This document shows, one piece after another, positions 45,384 to 56,760 of a stretch of 64,000 nt of DNA. Origin of the DNA: Calamus simplicifolius. Taxonomy: Eukaryota > Streptophyta > Magnoliopsida > Arecales > Arecaceae. Positions within the stretch are counted from its first letter, which is position 1, and each line of letters opens with the position of its first letter. The notes beneath the pieces were generated by a model. That model saw nothing but the letters and a program-made list of their open reading frames with translations. It made no database searches and was not told the DNA's origin. The DNA is taken from contig UESW01001669.1 in assembly GCA_900491605.1 (NCBI GenBank), positions 276,137-340,136 on the forward strand, given 5' to 3'. The position numbers were made by a program, and so were the translations under genes.

Positions 45384-46855
45384 CAGGGTGGTAATTTTGA
45401 CACGACACGATAACTCGACATGACACGAACACGATACGAATTAAATGGGTTTGGGTTGACTATTTTTTGGTACAAACCTGTATATGACATGACCCGCCAA
45501 CAAAATTTAAATGGGTCGTGTTCGGGTTCAACCGCTTAACCCAAATTGACCCAAATTGATCAGTGTATTTAATCGGGTTGATACGAACCCGTCTGACATG
45601 TTTTGACCCGTGTATTTAATCGGGATAACCCAAACCCGCTACAGTCCACTGGCCCATAGGCCCACAAGTCCACAAGGACCACAACCCGCTCGCTATTTTG
45701 GTATTTTCCTCGCTATTTTGGTATTTTCTTCGCTCGCCCGACGCCCACTCGCCTTCTGCAGTTTTGCTCGCCACTTCAACAGTCAACCCTAACCCTAGCT
45801 TCTAGCCTTCGCCATTCATTTTTCTGCTCGCCTTCGTCGGAGCTTTGGAGTTCCCAGATCTTTCCGATTATCACCGGCGAGCAATGAAATCGCCACCGGC
45901 AAGCAACGAAATCCACTGGTAATTTTTGTTTTATCCCCTGTTACCCTGTATGTATCCTTATTCTCTATGGGTTGTGGGTTGAGTCTTGCTAAAAACCGTC
46001 GTCCGGAGAAGAGACGACGGCGGCGTTCGGATGGATCTAGATCTCTAGATCTAGTTTTCGGCAAGGGTGGGAAGCCAATGGCTGACTTCCAATGATTCGA
46101 TTTCTTTTAGTCAGATCGGGCTCCCTTCTCCCATCTCCTTGTCTATCATAATGTCATCTCTTTCATGGTCCATTTCCTCAAATCCAGCCATCTTTAATGC
46201 GTATAAATATTAACTACTTTTACAATTCAAGAGGCACTTTGATCGCTCATCCCTGGTGGCGATCAGAGTCTTCCCTTGTTTGTTGGCAATCAGAGTCTTT
46301 CCTTGTTTGTTGGCAATCAGAGTCTTTCCCTGTTTCTGTTGGCAATCAGAGTCTTCCCCTGTTGGCAATAGTCTTCATCTTTCGTCAATTAATCCTTTCG
46401 TCAATTAATCATTGAAGAATAAAAGAGAAAAAAAAGATTACGTGAATCAGTAAGCTTTCATATTTATATTCCATTAATTATTATCCCATATTTACAAATA
46501 TCTTAAATGTTATTTAAATTATTAAAATTTAGGTTATAGCTTTTATTATACATTTAAATGCTATTATATTCCATTAATTATTATCCCATATTTACAAATG
46601 TCTCAAATATTATTTAAATTATTAAAATTTAGGTTACAGCTTTTATTATACGTTTAAATGTTATCGTTTAAATGCTATCTCTATCTCGGGTCACATGTCA
46701 TATCGGGTTAGTCGTGTTTCAAGTTAGGTTCAAGTTAGGTCGTGTTCGTGTCCAAATTACTTAACCTGTTTAACTCACAGGTCGTGTTTGGATTGATATG
46801 TTTTCAATCCGATCAAAACACAATCGACCCAGATACGACACGATTGCCATCCCTA
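45384..46855. mobile_element. Non-autonomous hAT-type DNA transposon
   Basis: The 8 bp target duplication CTCCCTTT is at 45376-45383 and 46856-46863. The ends are inverted: the left starts CAGGGTGGTAATTTTGACACG, and the right read backwards starts TAGGGATGGCAATCGTGTCG. CA/TAGGG ends and 8 bp duplication are hAT features. The 1472 bp interior has no transposase. It holds GACACGA/GTGTCG-rich subterminal motifs, short direct repeats with CAATCAGAGTCTTTCC (46259-46378) and a direct duplication of about 100 bp (46463-46562 and about 46563-46660). Confidence 0.88.
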
Positions 46856-46863
46856 CTCCCTTT

Positions 46864-47063
46864 ACCATTATCTCTATTCGGTTCAACTCTGACAACTAGT
46901 CCGATGGCCCTTAGGGTGACCACAACCAGCACTAATGTGGATGTTGTGGGAGGTGGAGGGCATGCAAGGGAGATGGTCAAGGGAGAGGAGAGGAGGGAAG
47001 GTTAGTGGGTTGAAGAAGGGGAGTCCAGAAGAGCCACGAATATTTAAATAAAAAAAAGGAAGG
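46864..47063. other. Short spacer between the hAT and inverted-repeat elements
   Basis: It continues the sequence left of the hAT insertion. No feature is visible. Confidence 0.4.
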
Positions 47064-47860
47064 AAAAGACTTTGTCTCTGGTGTAACAAATTTTATTTAA
47101 GTTACACTCCTCCTTTTTATTGATTAACATAAATTATACATGACTTAATGCAATGAAATAGGATAGTAGGAATCATGATTACGAATTTGCAAGTGATACG
47201 TTATTCTTGATGGATAGAACATAACAGCTTGCCTTTCAAAAAAATATTACGATACCTAGTTATAAAATTACGATACTTTTATTAAAAAATAATGACGCTC
47301 TAATTATAAAACGTTAAGACAAAGCTTTATGGCATCCCATGAAGTTTTCTATATTGGTTGAAAAAAATTATGATACCCACCATAGTTATAAAATTACGAC
47401 ACCTAGAAAGTAAAAAAAAAATATGACACCTTAGTTGTAAAATTATGACATCATAGTTATAAAATTACGACACATATTCAGAAAATATTAAGGCAAAGCT
47501 TTACGACATTTCGATTGAAAAAAAATTACAATATCCTATTTATAAAATTACAATACCGTAATTATAAAATTATAACACCTATTCAAAAATGTTAAGGCAA
47601 AGCTTTACGACATCCCGATCAAAAAAAATTATGACACCCCAGTTGTAAAATTACGACATCTATTAAGAAAATATGGGCTAAACTACCACTGCACAAATTT
47701 CAAAAAAACTTAAATGGGTATTAATGCATGTCATGCTTAAAATTTAATATCCTATCCCATTTCATCGCGTCAAGTCATGTAGGATGTATGAACCAATAAG
47801 AAGGAGCGATGCAGTCTGTGTAGAATTTGCTACACCGGAGGCAATGTACAAAGACTTTTT
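47064..47860. mobile_element. Non-autonomous DNA element with long inverted ends (MULE-like)
   Basis: The left end, 47064 to about 47167, reads CTTTGTCTCTGGTGTAACAA... to GACTTAATGCAATGAAAT. It matches the reverse complement of 47750-47860 (CTTTGTACATTGCCTCCGG... to GACTTGACGCGATGAAAT) over about 105 bp with mismatches. The interior (about 47220-47690) is an imperfect tandem array with ATAAAATTACGACACC and GTTAAGGCAAAGCTTTACGAC. There is no ORF. Long inverted ends suggest a Mutator-like element, but AT-rich flanks stopped me finding the target duplication. Confidence 0.6.
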
Positions 47861-48755
47861 TAAAAAGAAAAAATAAATAGGGGTAGACACGAAACAATGA
47901 GCTTAATAAGCATGTTTGGTTCTACCAGTAAACAAGTTTGAATTAGGCTTGTGTTTGGATTGGGCCTACGTTAGATAATGTTTGGCTCAAATTTGCCTCA
48001 AAATTGAAACGGAACTTAGTATTAAGCCCAAATCCAGCTCGAAAATAGTAAAATTAGGCTCATGGCCCAAGTTAGGCCTTCTTCCAATCCTACCTTAATA
48101 TAGTGAAGAATAAATAGTATCGTAGCATAATGAGTAGTTTGTAGAGCTAAGAAAAACCGACTAATAAAATTAACAATATATGCTATATATCTATGCAAGT
48201 AATTTTAAAATAAGTAAGATTCTCAGCCAACTGTCGGTATACAGTAGCTTCAGTAAGGGATGCATCATCAAAAGAGTGAATTTAATATTTTGTTTGAGAG
48301 GAGTAGGAGTTGTCTTACTATTAGTTAAATTTGCTCAAGAAATAAGATGAGAAGCATAATTTGCCCAAAAATATAGTAATTATCAAAACTAAAAAATACA
48401 AGAAAATTATGTGCTCCAAGAATATGCAAGAAAATGGATCCAACCATAATTAAGGCAAAAGGGAAAAAAATTACCAAATTGTCTACATAAACCCTTTTCA
48501 ATGATTTTTCAGTTGTTGGCTCAGCGTGGTCCCCACTCTCAGGGTGTCCTTTTTGCTTATATGGCTTATCATATTTAGCTGACCCGGAACCAGCATGTCT
48601 TTGCGGAAGAGTCGATCTCCTCAGGTGATCTCCCATACTGCTGTCTCCCTCGCTATGGAGTACTTCCACTCTGTTTCTGGTATTTACTCTGTCAGACCTG
48701 GCCACTAAGACTCCCTTGCTTCTTCGGCGCACCGTACTACGGTCTTTATCTCTTG
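47861..48755. other. Unassigned spacer
   Basis: AT-rich with no recognisable gene to about 48500, then GC-richer. The 135-codon minus ORF at 48325-48732 has no motif, overlaps the probable 5' part of the LINE fragment and is not supported as a gene. Confidence 0.4.
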
Positions 48756-49297
48756 GGAGCCCCCACCCCCGGGTTATGTCAAAGTGAACTTTGATGGTTG
48801 TGTATCAGGTCGTCTTGCTGGATCCGAGTCTGTTATTCGGGGATCAGAGGGAATGCTGCTCACGGCGGGATGGTCATGGCTCCCTCGACACTTCGGTCCC
48901 TATGACTGAGCTTCATGCTACATGGGCTGGTATCACCTATGCAGTTCGTCAGTTAGGCTCTCGTCGGTTGGTCATTGAGGGAGATTCGCTTACGGTTGTC
49001 CGTTGGATTAGACGGGATGTCGACCTTTGCTTCCCTCACAATCCCTTAATCTGTGATATTTGGGCTTCTCTCCGGTCTACCTGTGTGCCGCTGATCCGTC
49101 ATGTTTACCGAAAAACCAACGCTGCGGCAGACTGGGTTGCCTCTGCTGCTTCTCGTCACTCTGGTCAGTGGGGTTGGCATGTTGGTGACCCCTGCCCCGT
49201 TATCTTGCAACAAATTATGTACTCTGATCTATCAGGTTTGGCTTGCTTCAGAGTGATGTGATCGTCCATTTGTACCCAAAAAAAAAAAAAAAAAAAA
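48756..49297 (+). mobile_element. 5'-truncated LINE (L1 type), RNase H end and poly-A tail
   Basis: Readable pieces are PPPGYVKVNFDGCVSG (about 48770), then, after frameshifts, PMTELHATWAGITYAVRQLG, RRLVIEGDSLTVVRWIRRD and RHVYRKTNAAADWVASAAS (48900-49150). This is the plant LINE-type RNase H-like domain (non-LTR, reverse-transcriptase-like family). A short 3' end and 20 A residues (49278-49297) follow, which is the expected 3' terminus. The endonuclease and RT are absent, as usual in 5'-truncated copies. I could not find the flanking target duplication. It could instead be a host RNase H-like pseudogene, but the A-tail favours a LINE. Confidence 0.72.
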
Positions 49298-51251
49298 TTT
49301 CACGAGGACAGTCAGTGCTATCACCGAACTTAGTAAGCCACGGTAAACTTAGTTAGCCCCGGTAAATCTAGTGTGTAAATACGGGAGATAATACCACGTT
49401 CATTTCCACAGCCTTCACCTTTCTCTAAGAGGCTTTCACAATATTTTCTTGTAACCGAGACCCTCAAGTCTGTCAAACGCCTCTGCTCTTAATGATCGCA
49501 GAGAATCAAAGATGGTGTGCCAGAACTGGCGAAGCTTCTAAACAAGGAAAGCTGTTTATTATACCAGAGTAAATTTTGTGATTCCAGAACAGCTAAAAAA
49601 TTCTCTCTACAAGTTTGACGATTTGTACCCTTACTTAAAAGGAGAAGGTTTCAATAAACAGGTTTAGAGGTTGGAAACATACCTCGTTTTGGTACAGGAT
49701 CCCCTAATATATGTCCAAACGCTAAACTTGCCAACAACAAGTTGAGCTTGGTATTTAGCTTTCTCGCTCACCTACTTCTTCTAAATGTTACAGAGTGAAG
49801 TTGGTACTTGCCATGGGCTGTCTATAGCTATTACAATCCAATTTACCTGGGCTGGCCATGGACGAGCCATTAACCCAGTTTCCGGCCAAATATCTAAACT
49901 GTACGTATAGCTATATAGAATGACCCTTTTGTTTGGGCGTCTTATACAAGAATGACTCTAAGATTGCCTTTTGGTAGCCGATAATCTATTCAAATTATTT
50001 GTAATTTAAATTAGACATATCAGATAACTATGTTTGGTATATATTTTTAATGCTAATATATCTTGTAGTGATAATCTAGATTATTTTTCATGAGGCAATC
50101 CAAATTACATGATTATTCGCATTACCGGATATATTATAATTTATTTTTTAAATAAAATTGCTCATATTTCTTTTTCTTTTGTGAAAACAAAATTACCTCC
50201 ACAAAAACAGAATCATCCATTCCAAACGCTGCTTCGCTTATCCCTCATAGTGCCTACCCTCACGGTGATCTATCATTACGTCACCTCGGAAAAGATTGCT
50301 ACAGTTCTAGTCGTCGTCGATGATCGGTACGATCTTTTTTTTTTCCTATAAAACCTTCTCCCTCTCTTTTGCCACCATCCTATTAGCTCCTCCCTGCCCC
50401 GCCTTCGTCTCATCGTTGCCCCTTTCTCCTCTTTCTCTTGCCTATCTACTACCACAACTACTATATCCTTTGGTTTAGGGATATTTTGAAAATTTAATGA
50501 TATATGACTGATAATGTATTTTTCATACCAAACATGATAATCAATATTACTGCAACATTATTGTGTATACTAAATATAGTAATTAATATTACTAGTAATT
50601 TATTCAGTGATAATTTATGTTATAGATAATATATATATTATTTAAGATTGTCTTATGATGCACAAAACGTAACCTAATATTTACAGAAATATGAAGTCAT
50701 TCAGGCATCATGGTGGATATGGACGACTTGTTCTACCGAGTTTATGGGGGCTGAAATTATGGGCCACATCGTGAAATCTCTGTAGGACTCCTCAGTCAAC
50801 GTTTTTAGTCCAAGCACACAATTCTGCATTTCTTGTTTCATTTTTAAACAAGTTAAAACCCATGATCCACACTGTCCACTTGGCTGCTTGGACGAAGTTT
50901 AATCTCTGCGTGGTTTTGGAAAGCTTCTTTTTTGAGCACCAGTAGTTAGAAGCCTCTTTCAAATATACTAGACTTAGTTTATAGGCTGAAGTCTTTAACC
51001 AAGCCACGCATATGGCATATACTTAAAGAGAACAACAAATTAAGCAGGAACATCATAACAGATCTGTTTCTACGTCATCAATTCTCCAATGGTCCAAAAG
51101 TTATCTGTTTCTTCACTAATAAAAGACATGACATAGCATGACATGCCATGTCATTCTGCAATTAAAATCAGACGAGAAATCGACACTCCGGGTGAACATA
51201 ACTTTCACTCGATACCCATCTTTCAAAGAAGGCCTGTCCATAAAGTGTACT
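49298..51251. other. Unassigned spacer before the chromovirus
   Basis: 49310-49520 looks like a fragment of LTR and primer region (TATA-like TAAATACGGGAG, then GGTGTGCCAGAACTGGCG at about 49517, which recalls the Tat primer site), but no second copy is present. 49970-50640 is AT-rich with inverted fragments (TATGTTTGGTATA and ATACCAAACATGATA), possibly a decayed MITE. The rest shows nothing. Confidence 0.35.
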
Positions 51252-53334
51252 TGTAGCACTCGGCTAGTGTGGACCAGGAAGGAGGCAGCGGGAGTTTTTC
51301 TGCTAACGCTTCGCTCTCGGTGTGACGCTTTGATTCCCAAATTTTTTTGATTTGAGACGTCATTTGGGGATTAAAAGGAGACGGAGGGTGATTCCTTTCT
51401 TCATTCGGATGCTCACCTCCTTCAGGTAATTCCCTGCCCATCCTCCTAACGCAGAGAGAGAGAGAGGATTAGAGACAAATCGAAAACGAGAGAGAGGGAG
51501 AGCCTGTGATGGGTCTTGTAGCCGGTCTGATCTTTGGTTCGGGCCCGACGGTGTGCCCGTCGCCTCGCCGGGCCTGGGCGGCGGCCGGTGGCCCTCACCA
51601 GTGTCAGGCGACCATCCGGTGAAGGTCTGGCCGGCCGTGATGGCCGGCCGTATTGCTGGCACAGTCCCGTGCCGCGGTGATTCAAAGAGAGAAAGAGAGA
51701 GATAAAGAGAGAAATTGGAGAGAGAGAGAGAGAGAAAGAGGGAAGGAGGGCCGCGAACGGCTCTGGTCCAGCCACCGGCGGCCGGGCCGCCCTAAATTTG
51801 GCCGGCGACGGCCCTGGCCGCCGGCACGAGGTACCCCCTGTTTCGGTTGAAACAGGAGAGCAGGTAAGAAGAGAGATTTTTGGGCCGGCTGGGCTGTCCC
51901 AGTTTTGGGCCCTCTTGGGCCGGTGTCTGAGCCCTTTTTGGGCAGTGTTTTGGGCCCTGTATCGGACCGTGAATGACAAAATAAATATATGGCCAGATTC
52001 TATGTTCAATCTAGTTTATTGGGGTATTTTTAGTTTTCCATTTAGGCGTATATAATGGGATTTATTTGAGCCCGAAGTTGGGCCCATGGATTAGTCTGGG
52101 TAAAGTTTAAGGAGTCCTTTTATTATTCAGATTTTAGAAACTTAATTGTGTATAATACTGTTGTAGGTACCCAGATGTCTATTTAGCTGGTTTATCATTT
52201 GAATTTACGTACTGAGGTAAGTAAGACTATTATGATAATTTTATAATTATTTAATGTATAAACTGTGGATTTATAGTTTGCATGCATCTTATGAAATAAG
52301 AAAAAAATGGAGTTTTATTTAGATTGTCTATTGTGAATAGTACCATGAATTTACAAATGAGCATTTATTATGACTATAGTAGCTTGTAATATTTTGCAAG
52401 AAATAGTTTATTGGTGTATATGCAAAAAATAATTTCTTAACTTGCAAAATATGTTGGTATTATTGAGATGACTATATGCATTTGTTAATAATGTGCAAAC
52501 CACTGTATATGTAATGTGAGAAACAAATGCATGATGTGTGACATGCAATTGTAATGATGACATTGGAATAGTCTTGTATGTGTCGCCGCGGTTCTCATAT
52601 ACTATGGCCCCACATATTATAGAATATGTTCTGATTGATTATTACATGGCCATACACATTTGTAGAATGTGTTCTGATTGATTATGTATGACCACACACA
52701 TTTGTAGAATATGTTCTGATTGACTATATATGGCCACACACATCTGTAGAATGTATTTTGATTAATTTGTATGGCCGTGGGACACATAAGAAAACAAGGA
52801 TTATATAAATAGTGGGTTTGTTTACATTGCATATTCTGGTATTTATTGCAACTGATGATATGTATGTTCTGATAGCATGATAAATGTAACTGAGATTGAA
52901 AGTTTTTCTTTATGAAAATATCTTGATATGATATGTTTAAGACATGATTATTTAATTTTATAATAGGCTTACTTATTGAGTGTGAGCTCATATAAATCTC
53001 AAAACTGTTTTTCAGAGCCTCAGGAATGAAGGAGGAGTTAGGAGCTAGATGAAGCTTCTATTAAATAATTAGATCCAATATATGTCATGTGTGTAGGGCT
53101 CGTAGCCCAAACCTTATGATTATGGTGTGTAGGGTTTGCAACCCTAGTATTGCTTGTGCGTAGGGTTTATAGCCTAGAACTTATGTCTATGGTTTGTGTT
53201 AAGTTATGGATTTGGATTGAATGATCATAATATTGCCTTATGTCGATTTATGTGTCATAATTCAGGACGCCTTGCATGCCTGACATGCGGCGGGTTATCA
53301 CTCTAGCTCAAATTTTTGGGTCTGGGGCGTGACA
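51252..53334 (+). repeat. 5' LTR of the chromovirus
   Basis: 2083 bp, TGTAGCACTCGGC...GGGGCGTGACA. Landmarks are a GA-rich tract (51660-51740), GC-rich CCGGCCG sequence, a four-copy array of about 43 bp (52608-52777) and a TATA-like TATATAAATAG at about 52804-52814. It matches 58395-59993 throughout that range. The proline- and serine-rich ORFs on both strands are by-products. Confidence 0.92.
52608..52777 (+). repeat. About 43 bp tandem repeat in the chromovirus LTR
   Basis: Four copies of a unit with TGTAGAATGTGTTCTGATTG and GGCCACACACA. The 3' LTR has five copies at about 59672-59885, so the array changes in copy number between LTRs. It lies just upstream of the TATA-like sequence. Confidence 0.8.
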
Positions 53335-53341
53335 GCTTTAG

Positions 53342-53354
53342 TGGTATCAGAGCC
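53342..53354 (+). other. Primer binding site of the chromovirus
   Basis: TGGTATCAGAGCC begins 8 bp after the LTR end GTGACA and is complementary to the 3' end of initiator tRNA-Met. Confidence 0.88.
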
Positions 53355-53519
53355 TGGTTATGACCTTAGGAACACATACATGATGACACTTTTGGCAAAC
53401 TGATAGGAGGACATTGAGATAATTATAACTTTATAGGAATTTCAGATATTATGCTTTGAAGCCTGAAATGCAAGATTTATTATGATATTAATGACAAACT
53501 AATTTATCAGGAGATAGGA

Positions 53520-54848
53520 ATGGCTCGTCGCACTAGAAGCCAACAAAATGATGAAGACTCCCAGGTTGGTAATGCTGGTCAGCAGGGAGGTCAGGAAGCT
53601 ACCGGTGGTATTGGCCCGGTCACTCAAGTTGGGGCTGATCAGCAGCGACTCCAGACCGAGATGCTTCAAGTTCTCTCGAGTATGGCGCAGTCAATGCGGG
53701 ACATGCAGTATCAGATTCTGCAGGCCTTGTCCACTCAGTCTGCTCCCACTGCTCCGCAGACTCAGCCTGCTTCCACTGCCCCGCAGACTCAGCCTGCCCC
53801 TACCATTCCGCAACCCCAGCCTACCCCTCCTGCTCCACAAAGTCAGCCAGCCTTACCCACTCACCCTACACCATTGACCCAGCCTACTCCACCTCAACCC
53901 TGGGTAGGGGTTGGCCGCAGTTTTGCAGATTTTAAAAAGTTTGCCCCTGCCCCTTTTTCTGGATCCACCAATCCTGTTGATGCTGAGCGATGGATGCGAG
54001 ACATGGAGAAGGCTTTTATGGCCCATGGTAGTCAGGAGTTGGAGCGGATCAGATTTTCCACCTATCTTCTCCAGGGAGAGGCTTATGACTGGTGGTTAGT
54101 TGAGGAACAGTGACGGGATGAACATGTTATCTCTTGGAGGGAGTTTTGGGAGGCTTTTTTTGACAAATACTTCCCCAGGAGTGTGCAAAGACAGATGGAA
54201 TCAGAGTTTATCAGATTGGAGCAAAGAAATCTTTCTGTGGCCCAGTATGAAGCTGAATTCACCAGATTGGCCCGATTTGCTCCAAATATTATGACGAATG
54301 AGATGGCCAAGATCACCAGATTCACTGAGGGACTGCGACTCAGACTGAGGCAAGCAGTCAATGCATTCGAGCTTATCACTTACAGTGCTATGGTGAATAA
54401 GGCCTTAGTGATTGAGAGAGATATGAATGCAGTTCAGAGAGTTTGGGAGCAACAGAAGAAGAGGAAAGGGTCTATTTCTAGTCAACCCCCAGCTCAGGCT
54501 AGGAAGAGGAGTGCACATCAGGCCCCAGCAGGACCGAGGAATAGGGAAACTCGTTGCCTTCGCTGTGGGAACATCCACCCAGGAAGGCCTTGTCACAGAT
54601 TATCTGGTGCTTGCTTCCTCTGTGGGAAGACTGATCACAAGATGACCACCTGTCCCCTTCGGAAGGATCAACAGCCTTCTTTCAGTCAAGGGATGAGTCA
54701 GCAGCATCAGCATCAGTCATCAAGAACCCAGGGGAGGGTCTTCACCCTCACTCAGCAGGATGTTGCCGCCTCTAATTCTGTGGTGACAGGTATACCATTG
54801 AACTTTATATCTAGTATTACCTTCTTAGTGCAATACATTGATAGATAA
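53520..54848 (+). pseudogene. gag of the chromovirus
   Basis: The start is MARRTRSQQNDEDSQVG. A proline/glutamine-rich linker follows, then the capsid domain (FKKFAPAPFSGSTNPVDAER, TYLLQGEAYDWW). It is interrupted by one TGA at 54111-54113. The same frame resumes with WREFWEAFFDKYFPRSVQRQ and LARFAPNIMTNEMAK. The nucleocapsid knuckle is CFLCGKTDHKMTTC (C-X2-C-X4-H-X4-C). The frame ends in TAA at 54846-54848, inside an AT-rich insertion. The product would be the structural polyprotein, but the stop prevents it. Confidence 0.9.
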
Positions 54849-54911
54849 TTAGAAAAGTAGGTTAAATATTTAATGCTTTAATGTTAAAATAATTTACACT
54901 TATGTTCAAGA

Positions 54912-56760
54912 ATGATTAAAGTAGGCACTGCTTATGCTCAAACTTTAATTGACCTGGGTACCATGCATTCTTTCATATCTGACATCTATCTTGGCAAGAA
55001 TGCATTATTGACACCCGTTCCTCTGGAGCAAGAGTTGCATATTGCTTTTCCAAATGGAGATGTTATGAAGGTTGAAATAGTATGCAAATCCTGCCCAATT
55101 ATCTTGGAGGATAGGAGGTTGGATTCTAATCTAATTGTCCTTCCACTGAAGTTCTTTGATGTTATTCTTGGAATGGATTGGTTGGCCTCTTATCATGCTT
55201 CAGTAGACTGCTTCAGGAAGATTGTCAACTTCAAAATTTCAAGTCAGCCTGAATTCAGTTTTACTGGTGGTCAGAAACACCTAGCTCCAGTGTTCATATC
55301 AGTGCTGCAGGCTGGAAGGTATCTGATGAATGGTGGTCAAGGATTTCTTGCTATAGTCAAGGACCTTTAGTAGGAAGAGACCAAGTTAGAGGATATTCCT
55401 ATAGCTCGAGAATTCTCTGATGTCTTCCCTGATGATTTGACTGATTTGCCTCATGATCGGGAAGTCGAGTTCTCCATTGATCTAGTTCCTGGAACTGGAC
55501 CTATATCCAAGGCCCCTTACCACATGGCCCCGGTTGAGCTAAAGGAATTGAAGGATCAATTGCAGGAGCTCCTAGATCGGGGATTTATTAGACCCAGTGT
55601 TTCTCCTTGGGATGCTCTAGTTCTATTTGTTAAGAAGAAGGATGGCAGTCTTTGGCTCTGCATTGATTATCGAAAAATCAATAAGGTAACAATGCAGAAT
55701 AAGTACCCTCTACTGAGGATTGATGACTTGTTTGATCAACTCCAAGGAGCTCGAATATTCTCAAAGATTGATCTTAGGTCAGGATACCATCAACTCAAAG
55801 TCAAGAAGGGGGATGTACCTAAGACAACATTTAGAACAAGATATGGCCACTATGAGTTCTTGGTGATGTCGTTTGGGTTAACTAATGCCCCTGCAGTATT
55901 CATGGATTTGATGAACATAATTTTTAAGCCATACTTGGATCAGTTTGTGGTGGTTTTTATTGATGATATTTTGATTTACTCCAAGAGCCATAAGGAGCAT
56001 GAGGACCACCTGAGGTTGGTGCTACAGATGCTTCAGGAGAAGAAGCTTTATGCCAAGCTGCAGAAGTGTGATTTTTGGTTAGATCATGTATCTTTCTTAG
56101 GTCATGTAATATCCAAAGATGGCATATCTGTGGACCCGAAAAAGATTGAAGCTATCACTAGCTAGAGCCGACCTTCCAATGTGGCAGAAATCAGAAGCTT
56201 CTTGGGGTTCGCCGGGTATTACCGTAAATTTATGGAGGACTTCTCTCGCATTGCTCTACCCCTAACTCGCTTAACCCAAAAGCGAGTGAAGTTTGACTGG
56301 ATAGAGGAGTGTGAGAAAAGTTTTCAGGAGTTAAAGCAGCGTTTGGTGTCAGCTCCCATTCTTGTTCTTTCGATAGGATCTGAAGGTTTTACTCTTTATA
56401 CTGATGCCTCTCGGAAAGGATTAGGATGTGTTCTGATGCAGAATGGGAAGGTGATAGCCTATGCCTCTAGACAACTGAAGCCTTATGAGCAAAATTACCC
56501 TACTCATGATATAGAATTGGCTGCTGTGATTTTTGCCTTGAAGATTTAGCGTCATTATCTATATGGAGTGTCATGTGATGTGTATACAGATCATAAGAGT
56601 CTAAAGTACATTTTCACATAGAAGGAGCTGAACTTAAGGCAGAGAAGATGGTTGGAGCTACTGAAGGACTATGACCTAACCCTGCACTATTATCCTGGAA
56701 AGGCCAATGTAGTAGCTGAAGCTTTGAGCAGAAAATCCTCTTCTGAGTTAGCTGCTATGA
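54912..56760 (+). pseudogene. Protease, reverse transcriptase and RNase H of the chromovirus
   Basis: The protease shows LIDLGTMHSFISDIYL; the usual catalytic D-S/T-G reads D-L-G, so it is probably inactive. RT has [56 protein letters not shown] and the catalytic FIDDILIYS. The thumb ([16 protein letters not shown]) leads to RNase H ([44 protein letters not shown]). In-frame stops lie at 55368-55373 (two), 56163-56165, 56547-56549 and 56619-56621, with no frameshift. The last three sit where the family has tryptophan or glutamine codons. Confidence 0.9.

Noticed and set aside
45785..45800. Telomere-like CCCTAACCCTA in the hAT element
   Set aside because: Only about two units, too short for an interstitial telomeric array.
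48325..48732. Minus-strand ORF of 135 codons with a hydrophobic C-terminus
   Set aside because: The hydrophobic part is AT-rich spacer, and the N-terminal part is antisense to sequence leading into the LINE fragment.
51446..52009. Minus-strand ORF of 187 codons in the chromovirus LTR, with a homologue at 58343-58915
   Set aside because: It is repeated only because it is in both LTRs. It includes GA microsatellite translation and no known domain.
54790..54910. GT...AG intron between gag and protease of the chromovirus
   Set aside because: Removing 121 bp between the apparent GT and AG shifts the frame and creates an immediate stop, whereas the frame is continuous without splicing.
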